A DNA stretch of 64,000 nt. Origin: Bacilli bacterium (GTDB lineage: Bacteria; Bacillota_I; Bacilli_A; RFN20; CAG-288). Positions 36,843 to 47,614 of this stretch are shown here, one piece after another. The DNA is taken from contig JALCLG010000001.1 of NCBI GenBank assembly GCA_022647725.1, positions 812,931 through 876,930 on the forward strand. The letters are read 5' to 3'. Numbering within the stretch: position 1 is the stretch's first letter; every line of letters begins with the position of its first letter. The notes under the pieces are model-generated. The model was not told the origin of the DNA. It worked only from the letters and a program-made list of their open reading frames with translations, and ran no database searches. The position numbers and the translations under genes are program-made.

Positions 36843-37886
36843 ATGACAATCACATCAAATCCGTTTTCGACTACTTTCGGAAGACAGCCGGACAATTATA
36901 TTTCCCGGCTGAATGAACAGAATCAGATCATGTCTGAGTTCTCGTCCTCACAACCCTCCAACTACGTTTATCTTCTGACCGGAGTCCGTGGCAGTGGAAA
37001 GACGGTGTTGCTTTCAGCCATTGCCAAGCATTTTATCAAAGAGCAGGATTGGATCGTCGTTGATCCGGGCCCTAAAGACAACATTCTTGAAAATATAGCG
37101 GCCGAAATCTATGAAACAGGCCGAGTCAAGCATCTTTTTTTGGAAAGTGAGTTCAGCTTCTCTTTCCAAGGACTGACCTTTTCCATTAAAGGCAAAACGC
37201 CAATTACAACGGTCAATTCTTTGCTGAAGAAGATGCTTGATCAGATTAAGAAAAAGAACAAAAAGGTTCTTATTACCATCGATGAAGTCGATAACAGTCC
37301 GCAGATGAAACTGTTCATTCAGGCTTATCAGTCGCTGATTCGGTTGGATTATCCGGTCATGCTTCTGATGACGGGACTTTATGAGAACGTCTCCAAACTT
37401 CAGGAAGACAAAACGCTGACTTTCCTTTATCGTGCTCCCAAGATTAACCTGGGTCCTTTATCGCTCAACGCCATTGCCGGCGGCTATCAGAGGTATCTGG
37501 AGGTGACGGATGCTCTGGCAGTTGATCTTGCCAAGCTGACCAAAGGCTATGCCTATGCCTATCAGGTGTTAGGCTATCTTTTCTTTCAAAAGAAGAAGAA
37601 AGAGATTGATGCCGAGCTATTAGCGGATTATGACCAGTATCTGTCGGAATACGTCTACGAGAAGGTGTTCTCCGGATTGTCGCTAGGAGAACAGGAAATC
37701 CTCAAGTCTTTTGTTTCGGATGACCCGATGAAAGTCGATGATCTCCGTAAGAAAAGAGGCTTGACGGCTTCCTATTTCAGCAACTATCGGGCGAAACTCA
37801 TCAAAGAAGGCATTCTCATTGCGCCATCTTATGGCTATCTTCAGTTTGCTTTGCCGCGGTTTTACGAATTTCTGCAATTGAAATAG
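36843..37886 (+). CDS. AAA ATPase with C-terminal winged helix
   Basis: A 347-residue protein starting after AAGGAGG. Walker A LTGVRGSGKTVLL (near residue 50), Walker B KKVLITIDEVDNS, and sensor LLMTGLYENV identify an AAA/STAND ATPase distantly like Orc1/Cdc6. The last 70 residues (LGEQEILKSF, VDDLRKKRGLTASYFSNYRAKLIKEG) form a winged helix. DNA binding is therefore likely, and the iteron-like array just upstream is the obvious candidate target. It ends at a bidirectional terminator shared with jag. Confidence 0.82.
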   Translation: MTITSNPFSTTFGRQPDNYISRLNEQNQIMSEFSSSQPSNYVYLLTGVRGSGKTVLLSAIAKHFIKEQDWIVVDPGPKDNILENIAAEIYETGRVKHLFLESEFSFSFQGLTFSIKGKTPITTVNSLLKKMLDQIKKKNKKVLITIDEVDNSPQMKLFIQAYQSLIRLDYPVMLLMTGLYENVSKLQEDKTLTFLYRAPKINLGPLSLNAIAGGYQRYLEVTDALAVDLAKLTKGYAYAYQVLGYLFFQKKKKEIDAELLADYDQYLSEYVYEKVFSGLSLGEQEILKSFVSDDPMKVDDLRKKRGLTASYFSNYRAKLIKEGILIAPSYGYLQFALPRFYEFLQLK

Positions 37887-37904
37887 AGAAAGCTTCCAGC
37901 GTCT

Positions 37905-37936
37905 AAAAAAGCTCTGCCGCAAAGCAGAGCTTTTTT
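37905..37936. terminator. Bidirectional terminator between the ATPase gene and jag
   Basis: A6-GCTCTGC-CGCAAA-GCAGAGC-T6 is symmetric and can stop transcription from both convergent genes. Confidence 0.9.
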
Positions 37937-37939
37937 AGA

Positions 37940-38683
37940 TTACTTCAGATCGCCTTCGTTAACGGCATTGGTCGTCGTATCGATGTCATCAGGCTGATTG
38001 TCCGTTTCCGGAGCAGCCGGAGCGGCGGTGTTGGTTTCCGGAGCCTCATTGGCTTCGACACCCGGATTGTTGATGTAGTTGCCTTCGATATACTGGATGG
38101 TAACGTGACGCTTATGGCCGGTCCCTAAGGACTGGGTCTTGATATGCGGATATCCGGTCAGGGCCTGATGGATGACACGGCGCTCATCACTGGTCATCGG
38201 ATCAAGGATGACAGTGGTATGGGTGCGGCTCACTTCATCGGCATAATGACGGGCCATCGAGACGAACTTGGAATACTTGACTTCCTTGTAGCCATCGCAG
38301 TTTAAGAGGATGCGGTAATGGCCGCCGAAGCGGTTGAAGCAGACGGAACGGCAGAGCTCGTTGATGGAGCGGAGCGTGTCGCCGTTTCTGCCGATGACGT
38401 TCTTGTTCTTGTCGGAGACGATGTTGAGCTTGATGACGCCATCCTCATACTTGGCTTCGGTGGAACCGGAGATACCTAAGGCATGCAGGCAGCGCTTGAT
38501 GTAATCATCCGCAAAGACGATGACATCGTTGATGGAGTAGATGCCGATGGTGACGGTCTTGCTGAACAGGGTCTTCTTGACGGAGATGACCTGGTAGTTG
38601 ACCGATTTCGGGTCAGCGATGCCTAAGTCCTGGCAAGCCTTGGCTAAGGCTTCCTCTTCTGTTTTTCCTTCGTACTTATTCAT
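37940..38683 (-). CDS. jag: RNA-binding protein KhpB/Jag
   Basis: ATG 38683 follows GGAGG. The protein has a Jag-N domain (YEGKTEEEALAKA), a KH domain with NVIGRNGDTLRSI, and an R3H domain (DPMTSDERRVIHQAL). The C-terminal 40 residues are a Pro/Ala/Glu-rich tail. KhpB with KhpA binds RNA and affects cell elongation and division. It follows yidC by 2 bp, the standard rpmH-rnpA-yidC-jag order. Terminated at 37905. Confidence 0.93.
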   Translation of the reverse strand: MNKYEGKTEEEALAKACQDLGIADPKSVNYQVISVKKTLFSKTVTIGIYSINDVIVFADDYIKRCLHALGISGSTEAKYEDGVIKLNIVSDKNKNVIGRNGDTLRSINELCRSVCFNRFGGHYRILLNCDGYKEVKYSKFVSMARHYADEVSRTHTTVILDPMTSDERRVIHQALTGYPHIKTQSLGTGHKRHVTIQYIEGNYINNPGVEANEAPETNTAAPAAPETDNQPDDIDTTTNAVNEGDLK

Positions 38684-38685
38684 AA

Positions 38686-40263
38686 TTACCTCCAAAGCGG
38701 CTTATCGGATTTATCCGCTTTTTTATCCTTTTTTGACGTCGACATGGTGTGATGTTTGCTACGACGGATGGCAGCGAGATCGGTTCCGTCTCCCATGGCG
38801 GCGGCGAGCTTATGACGGCTGTGAGTCTGGACGAGTTCCATGGCAACGGTCTGGGCAACGGAGATGACGGCACCGATGAGCCAGTAGATACCCATACCGG
38901 CAGGTAAGTTCCAGCCCATGATGACGATGAAGACCATCATCACGTAGGTCATGATCTTACCGGTCTTCTGCGGATCCATGCTCGGGTTGTTCGGATCCTG
39001 CGAAACAGGAGCCTGAACACCGCCGAACTTCTTGGTACGCCAGTTGTTGAACCAAAGCGAGGTGAGGGAAGAAAGAATATTGGCTAAGGTCATGAAGATG
39101 AAGATGAGGATACCGACTAAGGCGCCGGAAGTCGTGGCATAGGACGTGAAGCATTCACTGACGAGGGTGGTTAAGGAGAGGCCGTACCAGTTGCCGGAGG
39201 CTAAGGAAGCTGAACCCTGCAAGGCGGACCAGACACAGATGAAGAGCGGGAACTGAATGATGAGGAAGAGCATCGGAAGGAGCGGATGCACCTTGTTCTT
39301 CTTCATGATCTGAGCCTGCTCCATCGTCATCGCATTCCGCTGATCTTTATCATAGGAAGCATTAGGATACTTGGCCTGCAAGGCGTTGAGCTGCGGCTGA
39401 ACCTTCTGCTGACGGGCCTGCGACTGCGACTGGAAGACGGTCGAAACGACCGTGACCAGACGGACGAGGATTGTGATGACGAAAATAGCTAAGATCTGGG
39501 CCCAGCCGGTATTACCCATGTTCTCGGAGATGATATGAACCAGGTAAGCAAACGGCCAGACAAAGAGACCTTCGAAGAAACCGAACTGTTTGAAGGATTC
39601 GCCCCAGGTCTTGCCTTCGATATAAATGGCAGAGCCGTTCTGAGTGAACGTCTTGCTCTCGGGGTGATGCAGGAGTAATTGGATGCAATGACCTTATTGA
39701 CGACGGTTTCCAGCGAGGTGATATAACCACTCGATGGTGCCTTCAAAGGACCGACGGCGGCATCGGACAGAGGAAGCCTGATACCAGGCATTGAGGTTCG
39801 TCCAGGTGGCAGCCACCTGCTTCGGGGTGCCATTGTCGTTGTAGTCAATGCCGGCATACATGGCAACATGCTTGGCGACAGCACTGGCGGTCGCATCATC
39901 CAACGAGGCAAACGTGCCATCCTTCCAGTAAGAGACGGTAGCGGTGAATTCGGTGGCGACTTTGGCGGAGATGTAAGCATTGAAAACCTTGTCCGGCAGC
40001 GAATAGCCATAGGTGGTTCCGGTTAAGGTCGTATAGAGGGTCTTCCGGTTCTTTTCCTGCAGCGTCTGGTTATCGGTCGACGTATCGACATCGGTAACGC
40101 TGGTGGAATCATTGTAGAGATCGCCGTAATAGGCAAAGATCTGATTGGCCTTATCCTGATTGGTGCAGAAGCTCTTGGTGCAGCCAGAGAGCATGAAAAG
40201 AGCGATGAGGCCTGAAAAGACCATCACCAGCCGCTTCAGCATCGAATGCGAATGTTTTCTCAT
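38686..40263 (-). pseudogene. yidC: Membrane insertase YidC, disrupted by two compensating frameshifts
   Basis: ATG 40263 overlaps the rnpA stop. The N-terminus has a lipoprotein signal ending FMLSGC. The frame reads correctly to WYQA, then one extra base near 39774 (T after GCT) shifts it: the next residues APLSDAAVGPLK and YITSLETVVNKVI continue in frame +1. A base is missing in the C-run at 39661-39664, after which FTQNGSAIYIEGKTW and the five-helix insertase core (ISENMGNTGWAQ onward, with the hydrophilic-groove Arg in ITILVRL) continue in the first frame. Net shift is zero. YidC is normally essential, so consensus errors are likely; a true lesion would need a second copy elsewhere. Confidence 0.85.
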
Positions 40264-40610
40264 TTTTTCTCCTCTGTGGTTTTCGGCTGTAAACGGGCAA
40301 GAAGAGGATTGAGCAGTGCTTGGTTTTCCTGAAAAGTCTTGGTAAGGAAGCCAGCGTGGGCGATGATGACGATGTCGTAAGGCTTTTGTAGGATATCCGT
40401 TAAGGCGATCATAGCCCGGACTTGTCTCCGGACACGGGCACGGATCACGGCATTGCCCACTTTGGTGGATACGGAAATACCGATGCGAGCCCAACCGACC
40501 TCATTGGGAGCAAAATAGACGGACATAGCGTCATTCTTTCCGGCTAAGCGTCTGCCATCGAGTACTTTCTTGAAATCCTGAGATTTCTTGATACGGTACT
40601 TCTTTTTCAT
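40260..40610 (-). CDS. rnpA: Ribonuclease P protein component
   Basis: A 116-residue basic protein between rpmH and yidC. The conserved Arg-rich helix reads VGNAVIRARVRRQVRAM, with RAR where most homologues have RNR. RnpA binds the 5' leader of pre-tRNA in RNase P. The stop overlaps the yidC start (ATGA). Confidence 0.93.
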   Translation of the reverse strand: MKKKYRIKKSQDFKKVLDGRRLAGKNDAMSVYFAPNEVGWARIGISVSTKVGNAVIRARVRRQVRAMIALTDILQKPYDIVIIAHAGFLTKTFQENQALLNPLLARLQPKTTEEKK

Positions 40611-40633
40611 GCTTGTGCCGAAAGAAGCAGGCC

Positions 40634-40771
40634 TTAAGCCTGAGTGAGAACGGTTCTGCCCTTAGCACGACGGCGAGCTAACACAGCACGGCCACCCTTG
40701 GTAGCCATTCTGGCGCGGAATCCACACTTGTGGACTCTCTTGATCTTACTCGGCTGATAAGTTCTCTTCAT
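40634..40771 (-). CDS. rpmH: Ribosomal protein L34
   Basis: A 45-residue protein, [20 protein letters not shown] then [19 protein letters not shown], which matches L34 throughout, except for Cys and Ala replacing the usual HG-R residues around position 17. TATCCTCCATG-side sequence supplies GGAGG upstream. dnaA, usually next to rpmH in Bacillota, is absent; an opp operon follows instead. Confidence 0.95.
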   Translation of the reverse strand: MKRTYQPSKIKRVHKCGFRARMATKGGRAVLARRRAKGRTVLTQA

Positions 40772-40901
40772 AGTCACTATCCTCCATGAAAGTAATGCGC
40801 ATTAAAAAACGCATGTAGCGATATTATAGCTTCCACACCGCCCCAAATCAATAAAGATTCGAGGGGAAATTTCAATTAGCAATAGTATAGATGAAATGAG
40901 G

Positions 40902-40943
40902 ACAAAAAGAAAGGCCGCGCCCCAGGGGAGAAGCGCGGTCTTT
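40902..40943 (-). terminator. Terminator of the opp operon
   Basis: On the minus strand GACCGCGC pairs with GCGCGGCC (12-nt loop), followed by TTTCTTTTT. Confidence 0.8.
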
Positions 40944-40991
40944 GCCTGTTATCTATACGACTAGATTAACAGCGAAACAACGGAGTCGGAA

Positions 40992-42829
40992 CTACTTGCC
41001 GAACTGGCAATCGTTGTTGCCGGAATCGGTCGTCCACATATCTAGGAAGGTGATCGGATCATTGTAATCAGCCAACCAGCCGTTACGGGCAACATCATAG
41101 TCGCCGGTTTTACGGGTCTGAAGGAACGTCGCCCATTCCTGGTTCTCCAGGTTAGCGGTGATGCCGACAGCAGCCCAATCGGCCTGAATGGCGGTAGCGA
41201 TCTTCTGATGGCCGGAAGAAGTGTTGTAGAGGTAAGTGAAGGCAGGGAAATCGGTGAACTTCTTCGTGGCCGTATCATAGGTGTAGCCGACATCCTTCAA
41301 GAGCTGAACGCCCTCAGCGACATTGGCAGCATAATCCGCGGCAGCGACAGAATAATAGCCCTTGCCATCACCATTTTCACCATTATGAGCAGTGAACTCA
41401 GTGGTGCCATCGGCATCGGTAAGACCGGTCGGGACGAAGGAGTTGGCAGGAGTCTGACCGCCCTTGGAGACGTTGTTGACGATGTTGTTACGATCAATGA
41501 AGAGACCTAAGGCTCTTCTGACCTTCTCACGCTTCGGCTCTGTATCGGCCTTGGTGAAAGCCTTGGAATTGACGTTGAAACTGATGTAGTAAGTGCCGAG
41601 CTGACCATTGATGTGGAAGTCCGCACGGGTCTTGAGCGTATCAAGATTATCCAGCGGGACATCATCGATCATCTGATAGGTGCCGTTTTCGTAGTTGGCG
41701 AACATATTATCGGTATCATCCGACAGAGCGAAGTTGATGGTGTTCATGGTCGTATTGGCAGCATCCCAATACTTATCGTTCTTGGTCATGACAATCTGAC
41801 CGCTGTGAGTCCAGGAGCTGATGGTGTAGGCGCCAGAAGTGACGAAGTTCGGATCCATAGCCCAAGAACCGGTTGCATCAACCTTGGTCGTATCATCGGC
41901 ATTCTTGATGACTTCGAAAGCCGGGAAGGCCATAATCTCGAAGAAGTAAGGAACTTCAATCGGGCAAGTGACCTTCAGATGCGTATCATCAATGGCTTCA
42001 ACACCGCTGACTTCACCATTGGCATCTCTCTGAAGAATATCGAACATGTAGGCATAATCCGCACCGAGAGCTGTGCCACCGGCACGCTTCCAGGACTTGA
42101 CGAAATCGGAAGCAACAATCGGAGTGCCATCGGAGAAGGTGATGCCATCTCTTAAGGTAAAGGTGTAGGTGACAGAGCCGTCGGCATTGGTAACCTTGGT
42201 CGGAGCGGCAGCAGCAAGATCCGGTTCAATCTTGGCCAGATTGTTGATTCCGGAATCCACATAACGGTACAGACCGCCGAAGAGGTGGACATCCAACGAA
42301 GCACCATCGACGGAAGAGTTCAGAGCCGGATCAACATGCTGAGGCTCCGAAGCTAAGCAACCGTGATGGACTTGGACGTATCACCGGTAACGGAAGCGTT
42401 CTTGAAGAACTTATAGCCGAGCGGCGAATAATAGAAGCCCTGAACGGTGGACCTCAGCATATAAAGATCGGTGTAGTAGTAAATAGGAGTGATGGCACCA
42501 GTGGACATCAATAAGGTTTCAACCTTATGCATCATGGCATAACGGAAAGTAGCATCGCCGCTGGCCTTGATGGCAGCAATTGCCTTATCGTAGGAATTCG
42601 CCCAGGTAAGGTTCTTCTCATCATCGGCAATGGTTCCATCGTTGTTAAGATCAATGGAATAACCGGCATAATCCTTCTGAGCAGGGGCAGCCGCAGACGT
42701 CGTGGACGTCGTATCGGCCGCAGACGTCGAAGTTGCCGTGGAAGTCGCGGTCGACGTCGTCTTGGTGCAACCCGTCACAACCATCGAAAGAACAGCTAAT
42801 GCAGCTAACGTGACATTTCTCGTTTTCAT
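40992..42829 (-). pseudogene. oppA: Oligopeptide-binding lipoprotein OppA with swapped blocks and a frameshift
   Basis: Order read from ATG 42829: signal peptide and lipobox (VVTGC), Thr/Ser/Ala linker to about residue 52; then DYAGYSIDLNNDG through SPLGYKFFKNASV (42673-42389), which is the normal C-terminus of OppA; then TGDTSKSITV, one missing base near 42359, and CLASEPQHVDPALNSSVDG plus the rest of the N and middle domains in a shifted frame, stopping at NDCQFGK-TAG (40992). A normal protein would run linker, N/middle, C-terminal block, stop. The C-terminal block has been moved forward, ending exactly where the stop codon would follow. Substrate-binding function is doubtful as encoded. 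Confidence 0.85.
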
Positions 42830-42887
42830 AACGATTTTTCTCCTTTTAAATTATTTTTCCGAGTGTCATCTCAGCTCGTCCCGACAG

Positions 42888-42910
42888 CTCCCGGACCGTG
42901 GTTCCGGGAG
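42888..42910 (-). promoter_or_regulatory. Hairpin between oppF and oppA
   Basis: CTCCCGGA-7 nt-TCCGGGAG without a T-run. Its place directly before the binding-protein gene suggests an RNA-stability or partial-termination element that adjusts oppA relative to the transporter genes. Confidence 0.5.
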
Positions 42911-42960
42911 AAGAGGAAGGATTAGGCAAGGTTACGGTCATTAAGCTCCATGATCCCTTG

Positions 42961-44029
42961 TTATTCTCCTTTGGAGGTCTTGTCCGAGCTGTCTTCTTTG
43001 GCGAGTTCGGCCTCCACAGCTTGCTTCACGATACCGGGGTAGTGGCAGGCAACGAAGTGGCCTGGCTTGACTTCGGTAAGCAACGGCCGGCTCTCTGCGC
43101 ATTTCTTGGAAGCAAACGGGCAGCGAGTCCGGAACGGACATCCTGACGGGGCGTTGAGCGGAGAGGGGATATCGCCCTGAAGGATGACTCTTTGATTAGC
43201 ACGAGCAACCTTCGGATCCGGGACCGGGATAGCGGAGAGAAGAGTGTAGGTGTAAGGATGCATCGGATCATCGAAGATCTCCTTGGAAGAGGCAAGTTCG
43301 ACGAGGTGTCCAAGGTACATAACGGCAATACGGTCGGAGATGTGCTTGACGACAAGCAGGTTGTGGGCGACGAACAGATAGGTGAGGTGGAATTCGTTCT
43401 GCAGGTCTTTGAACGTATTCAGGACCTGAGCCTGAATGGAGACATCCAGAGCGGAGACCGGCTCATCGCAGACCAGGAACTCCGGATTCATCGCCAGAGC
43501 CCGGGCAATGCCGATACGCTGACGCTGACCGCCGGAGAATTCGTGAGCATAACGCATGGACTGTTCGGCGTTGAGGCCGACCTTCCGCATCAGCTCCTCG
43601 ACCCGACGCTGACGTTCATCCTTGTTCTGGTAGGCGTGATGGATGTCCATCGGCTCGGCAATGATATCGGCGACTTTCATCCGGGGATCCAAGGACGAAT
43701 ACGGATCCTGGAAGACGATGTTCGTCTTCATCCGGTAGTCTTTCATCGTCTTCTTGGTGACTTCCTGGCCGTTGAAGAAGACTTTGCCGGCCGTCGGATC
43801 GTAGAGATGAAGGATGGCTCGGCCGCAGGTCGTCTTGCCACAGCCCGACTCACCGACCAGACCTAACGTTTCACCGCGTTTGATATCGAAGGAGACATCA
43901 TCGACGGCTTTGAGGTTAGCAGACTTCAGTCCTCCGGTATTGACGGAGAAGTACATTCGTAAGTGCTGGACGGAGATAATGACATCCTCAGGGACCGGAT
44001 GGAAGACGTCATCCGAGAATTGATTTTTC

Positions 44030-44037
<8 letters not shown>
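42961..44037 (-). CDS. oppF: Oligopeptide ABC transporter ATPase OppF
   Basis: A 358-residue ATPase: Walker [12 protein letters not shown], signature [15 protein letters not shown], Walker [13 protein letters not shown]. The C-terminal extension carries [10 protein letters not shown], a further Cys and VACH, the conserved Cys set of OppD/OppF tails. It overlaps the oppD stop by 8 bp. With OppD it powers peptide import. Confidence 0.93.
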
Positions 44038-45190
<1,153 letters not shown>

Positions 45191-45207
45191 ACGTGATTTC
45201 CTCCTTT

Positions 45208-46281
45208 CTATTTGGTGAGCTTAGGGTCGAAGGCATCACGGAGACCATCGCCTAAGAGGTTAAGGGTGAGAACGATGAGGAAGATGGAGACAGCCGGAAT
45301 CAAGAGACGATAAGGATAACTTGAGAGAGCAGCTCTGAGCTTCACTGGCTAAGGAGCCCAGAGACGGCATCGGGGCGTTGACGCCTAAGCCTAAGAAGCT
45401 AAGGAAGGATTCGGTGAAAATAGCGGAAGGAATCTGTAAGGCCACCGAGATGATGATGACCGACATCGAGTTGGGAAGCAGGTGCTTACGGATGATCCAG
45501 CTGGCTTTGGCACCGCTGGCTTTGAGCTGCCATGACGAAGTCTTCTTTCTTAATGGAGAGAATCTGGCCGCGGATCAGTCGCGCCATACCCACCCAGTAG
45601 AGCAAGACCGAAGACAATGAAGATGGAGATCATGCCTGTACCGAGTTTGGTGAAGAAGGAATTGGCAGGGAACACCAGCGTCTGATTGAGCACGGAGGAG
45701 AAAAGAATGATGATCAACAGATCCGGCAGGGAGTAGATGACATCAACGATACGCATCATGACCAGATCGACCTTGCCGCCGAGGTAACCGGAGACGGAAC
45801 CATAGATGGAGCCGATGATCAGGACAATCAAGGAAGCAAAGAGACCGACAGCTAAGGAGATTCGAGTGCCGTAGATGACACGGATGAAGTAATCCCGGCC
45901 CTGGGAATCCGTACCGAAGAGGTGAGGGAAGACGAATTCGCCGTTGGCAATACGGGTCTGTTCACCCGTACCATAGGTGAAGGGCAACAGGTTGTTGTAG
46001 CTGCCATCGGTGGAACCGCTGGCTAAGGGGTAGGTTTTGCCTAAGATTTCCTCGTAATGATAAGGCCAGAAGATCGGAACGAAGATGGCGGCTAAGACAA
46101 TGATGATGATGACGACAAGCGACACCATGGCAACCGGGTTGTGAGCGAAGCGCCGCATACCATCTTTGAAGAAGTTGGAAGGCTTGCGGATAATATCCTG
46201 CTTTTTCTTTTCCGTATCAGTGACGTCAGTGAACTTGGAAAGATCAATCTGCGCACTGAGAGGATTCTTTTTCATGTACAT
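45208..46281 (-). pseudogene. oppC: Oligopeptide permease OppC with three single-base insertions
   Basis: The N-terminal half (to about residue 238) reads normally, with six-helix permease segments starting near VAMVSLVVIIII. Then one extra C after a GCT codon occurs at 45600, 45524 and 45337. Removing them restores YWVGMARLIRGQILSIKKED, KASGAKASWIIRKHLLPNS, the long IPSAIFTESFLSFLGLG segment, and an end at [18 protein letters not shown] (45208). The total is +3, so the frame is balanced over the gene. As written it would be truncated and the transporter non-functional. Confidence 0.85.
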
Positions 46282-46300
46282 GTTTCAAGGGTCCTTTCAG

Positions 46301-47224
46301 TTAATCAAAGTCCACTTTCGGGTTGACGATGGTGTAGAGGATATCCGAGAAGAGGAGCATGAAGACCATGATGTAGGTTAAGAACACCGTGGTTCCCATG
46401 ATTAACGGATAATCTCGGTTGGTGATGGAGTTGGTGAAGGTCCGGCCTAATCCGGTGATACCGAAAATCTGTTCCACAACCAAGGAGCCGGTGATGATGT
46501 AAGCAAACTCAGGTCCTAAGTAAGTGATGACGGGCGTCAAGGAATTGCGGAGAGCATGCTTGAAGAGAACTTTGCCCTTGGTTAAGCCCTTGGCCTTGGC
46601 CGTGCGGATGTAATCCTGATTGAGGACATCCAGCGTGGACGATCTTGTCAGACGGGTGATGTAAGCCATCGGATAGAGGGAAAGGCAGAGAACCGGAAGA
46701 ATATAACCCTGCCAGGTTGTGCCATTGGCAGGCAACCACTTCAGTTTGACGCAGATCACATAAAGAAGGATGGAGGCAATGATGAAGCTCGGCATTGCCA
46801 CGGAAGCGGTGGATAAGACCATGATCAGACGGTCCGACCATTTGTTCTGATGGGTAGCCGCCATGGAGCCGAAGACGATGCCCAAGAAGACGGAAATGAC
46901 CAGTGCTAAAACACCGATGATGCCCGAGACTTTCAAGCCTTCGTTGATGATGGTCATGACATTACGGTTCTTCTTGATCGAAACACCGAAACTGCCACGA
47001 AAGGCAGAACCGATATAGTCAAAATACTGTTCCCAGACCGGTTTATCCAAGCCGTAAAGCTTCTTCAAGGTCTCTAAGGTCGAAGCGGAGATGCCCTTTT
47101 CTGAGTTGAATGGCGATCCCGGAGCCACCTTCATCACGATAAAAGTGACGGAGACGACGACGACAATCGTTGCCGCCGACAACAACAGACGCTTAAGGAT
47201 GTACTTCAAAAAACGAACGTTCAT
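46301..47224 (-). CDS. oppB: Oligopeptide ABC transporter permease OppB
   Basis: From ATG 47224 (after AGGGGG) the protein begins MNVRFLKYILKRLLLSA. It has six membrane segments and the permease loop YITRLTRSSTLDVLNQDY plus ARAKGL-type RTAKAKGL. About 307 residues is normal. It is the first gene of the opp operon. It pairs with OppC, which is broken in this sequence. Confidence 0.92.
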   Translation of the reverse strand: MNVRFLKYILKRLLLSAATIVVVVSVTFIVMKVAPGSPFNSEKGISASTLETLKKLYGLDKPVWEQYFDYIGSAFRGSFGVSIKKNRNVMTIINEGLKVSGIIGVLALVISVFLGIVFGSMAATHQNKWSDRLIMVLSTASVAMPSFIIASILLYVICVKLKWLPANGTTWQGYILPVLCLSLYPMAYITRLTRSSTLDVLNQDYIRTAKAKGLTKGKVLFKHALRNSLTPVITYLGPEFAYIITGSLVVEQIFGITGLGRTFTNSITNRDYPLIMGTTVFLTYIMVFMLLFSDILYTIVNPKVDFD

Positions 47225-47614
47225 ATATAACCCCCTGGTTACACGCTTCGATAATGCAACAATAAGGATGAGCAAGATTGGTTACGTACAATAGGTATCT
47301 CAACCAACCCTTTTGGATGTTCTAAACCCGGTGTTGCCACCACGATTTATGCCTCAAAGATAAGTTGATTAATCCTTTCTGTCAAGAAGCGAATGGGTAA
47401 AAACGCCTTAAAGGGTGTAAAAACCGCTTACATTCTTTCGCCACAAAATCCGTTTCTGCTGAATTTGAGTCCTCCAAAAAACAAAATGGAAATTTTGTTT
47501 TTCGATATGAATAACGGAAATATCAACAATAAACAGCCAATTTCAGTTGCTTTAATGAATGAAATATAAGCGCTTACAATTTATCGAGGAGCGGAAGGGA
47601 AACTCGCCTTGCTT
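47225..47614 (-). promoter_or_regulatory. Regulatory region upstream of opp with two palindromic sites
   Basis: This 390-bp gap has no convincing gene. TGTAA-N7-TTACA lies at 47417-47433, and TAAGCGCTTA at 47567-47576. The latter lies within a sequence similar to a catabolite-responsive (CcpA/cre) site, but mismatches at its first G. The region could serve the opp promoter; no clear -10/-35 pair stood out. Regulator identities are inferred. Confidence 0.45.

Noticed and set aside
39661-39777. Programmed frameshifting in yidC
   Set aside because: No slippery heptamer or downstream structure at either site, and two opposite shifts 110 bp apart would both be needed.
40772-40991. Replication origin next to rpmH
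   Set aside because: No cluster of DnaA boxes and no dnaA or dnaN gene; only the rpmH promoter and opp terminator are visible.
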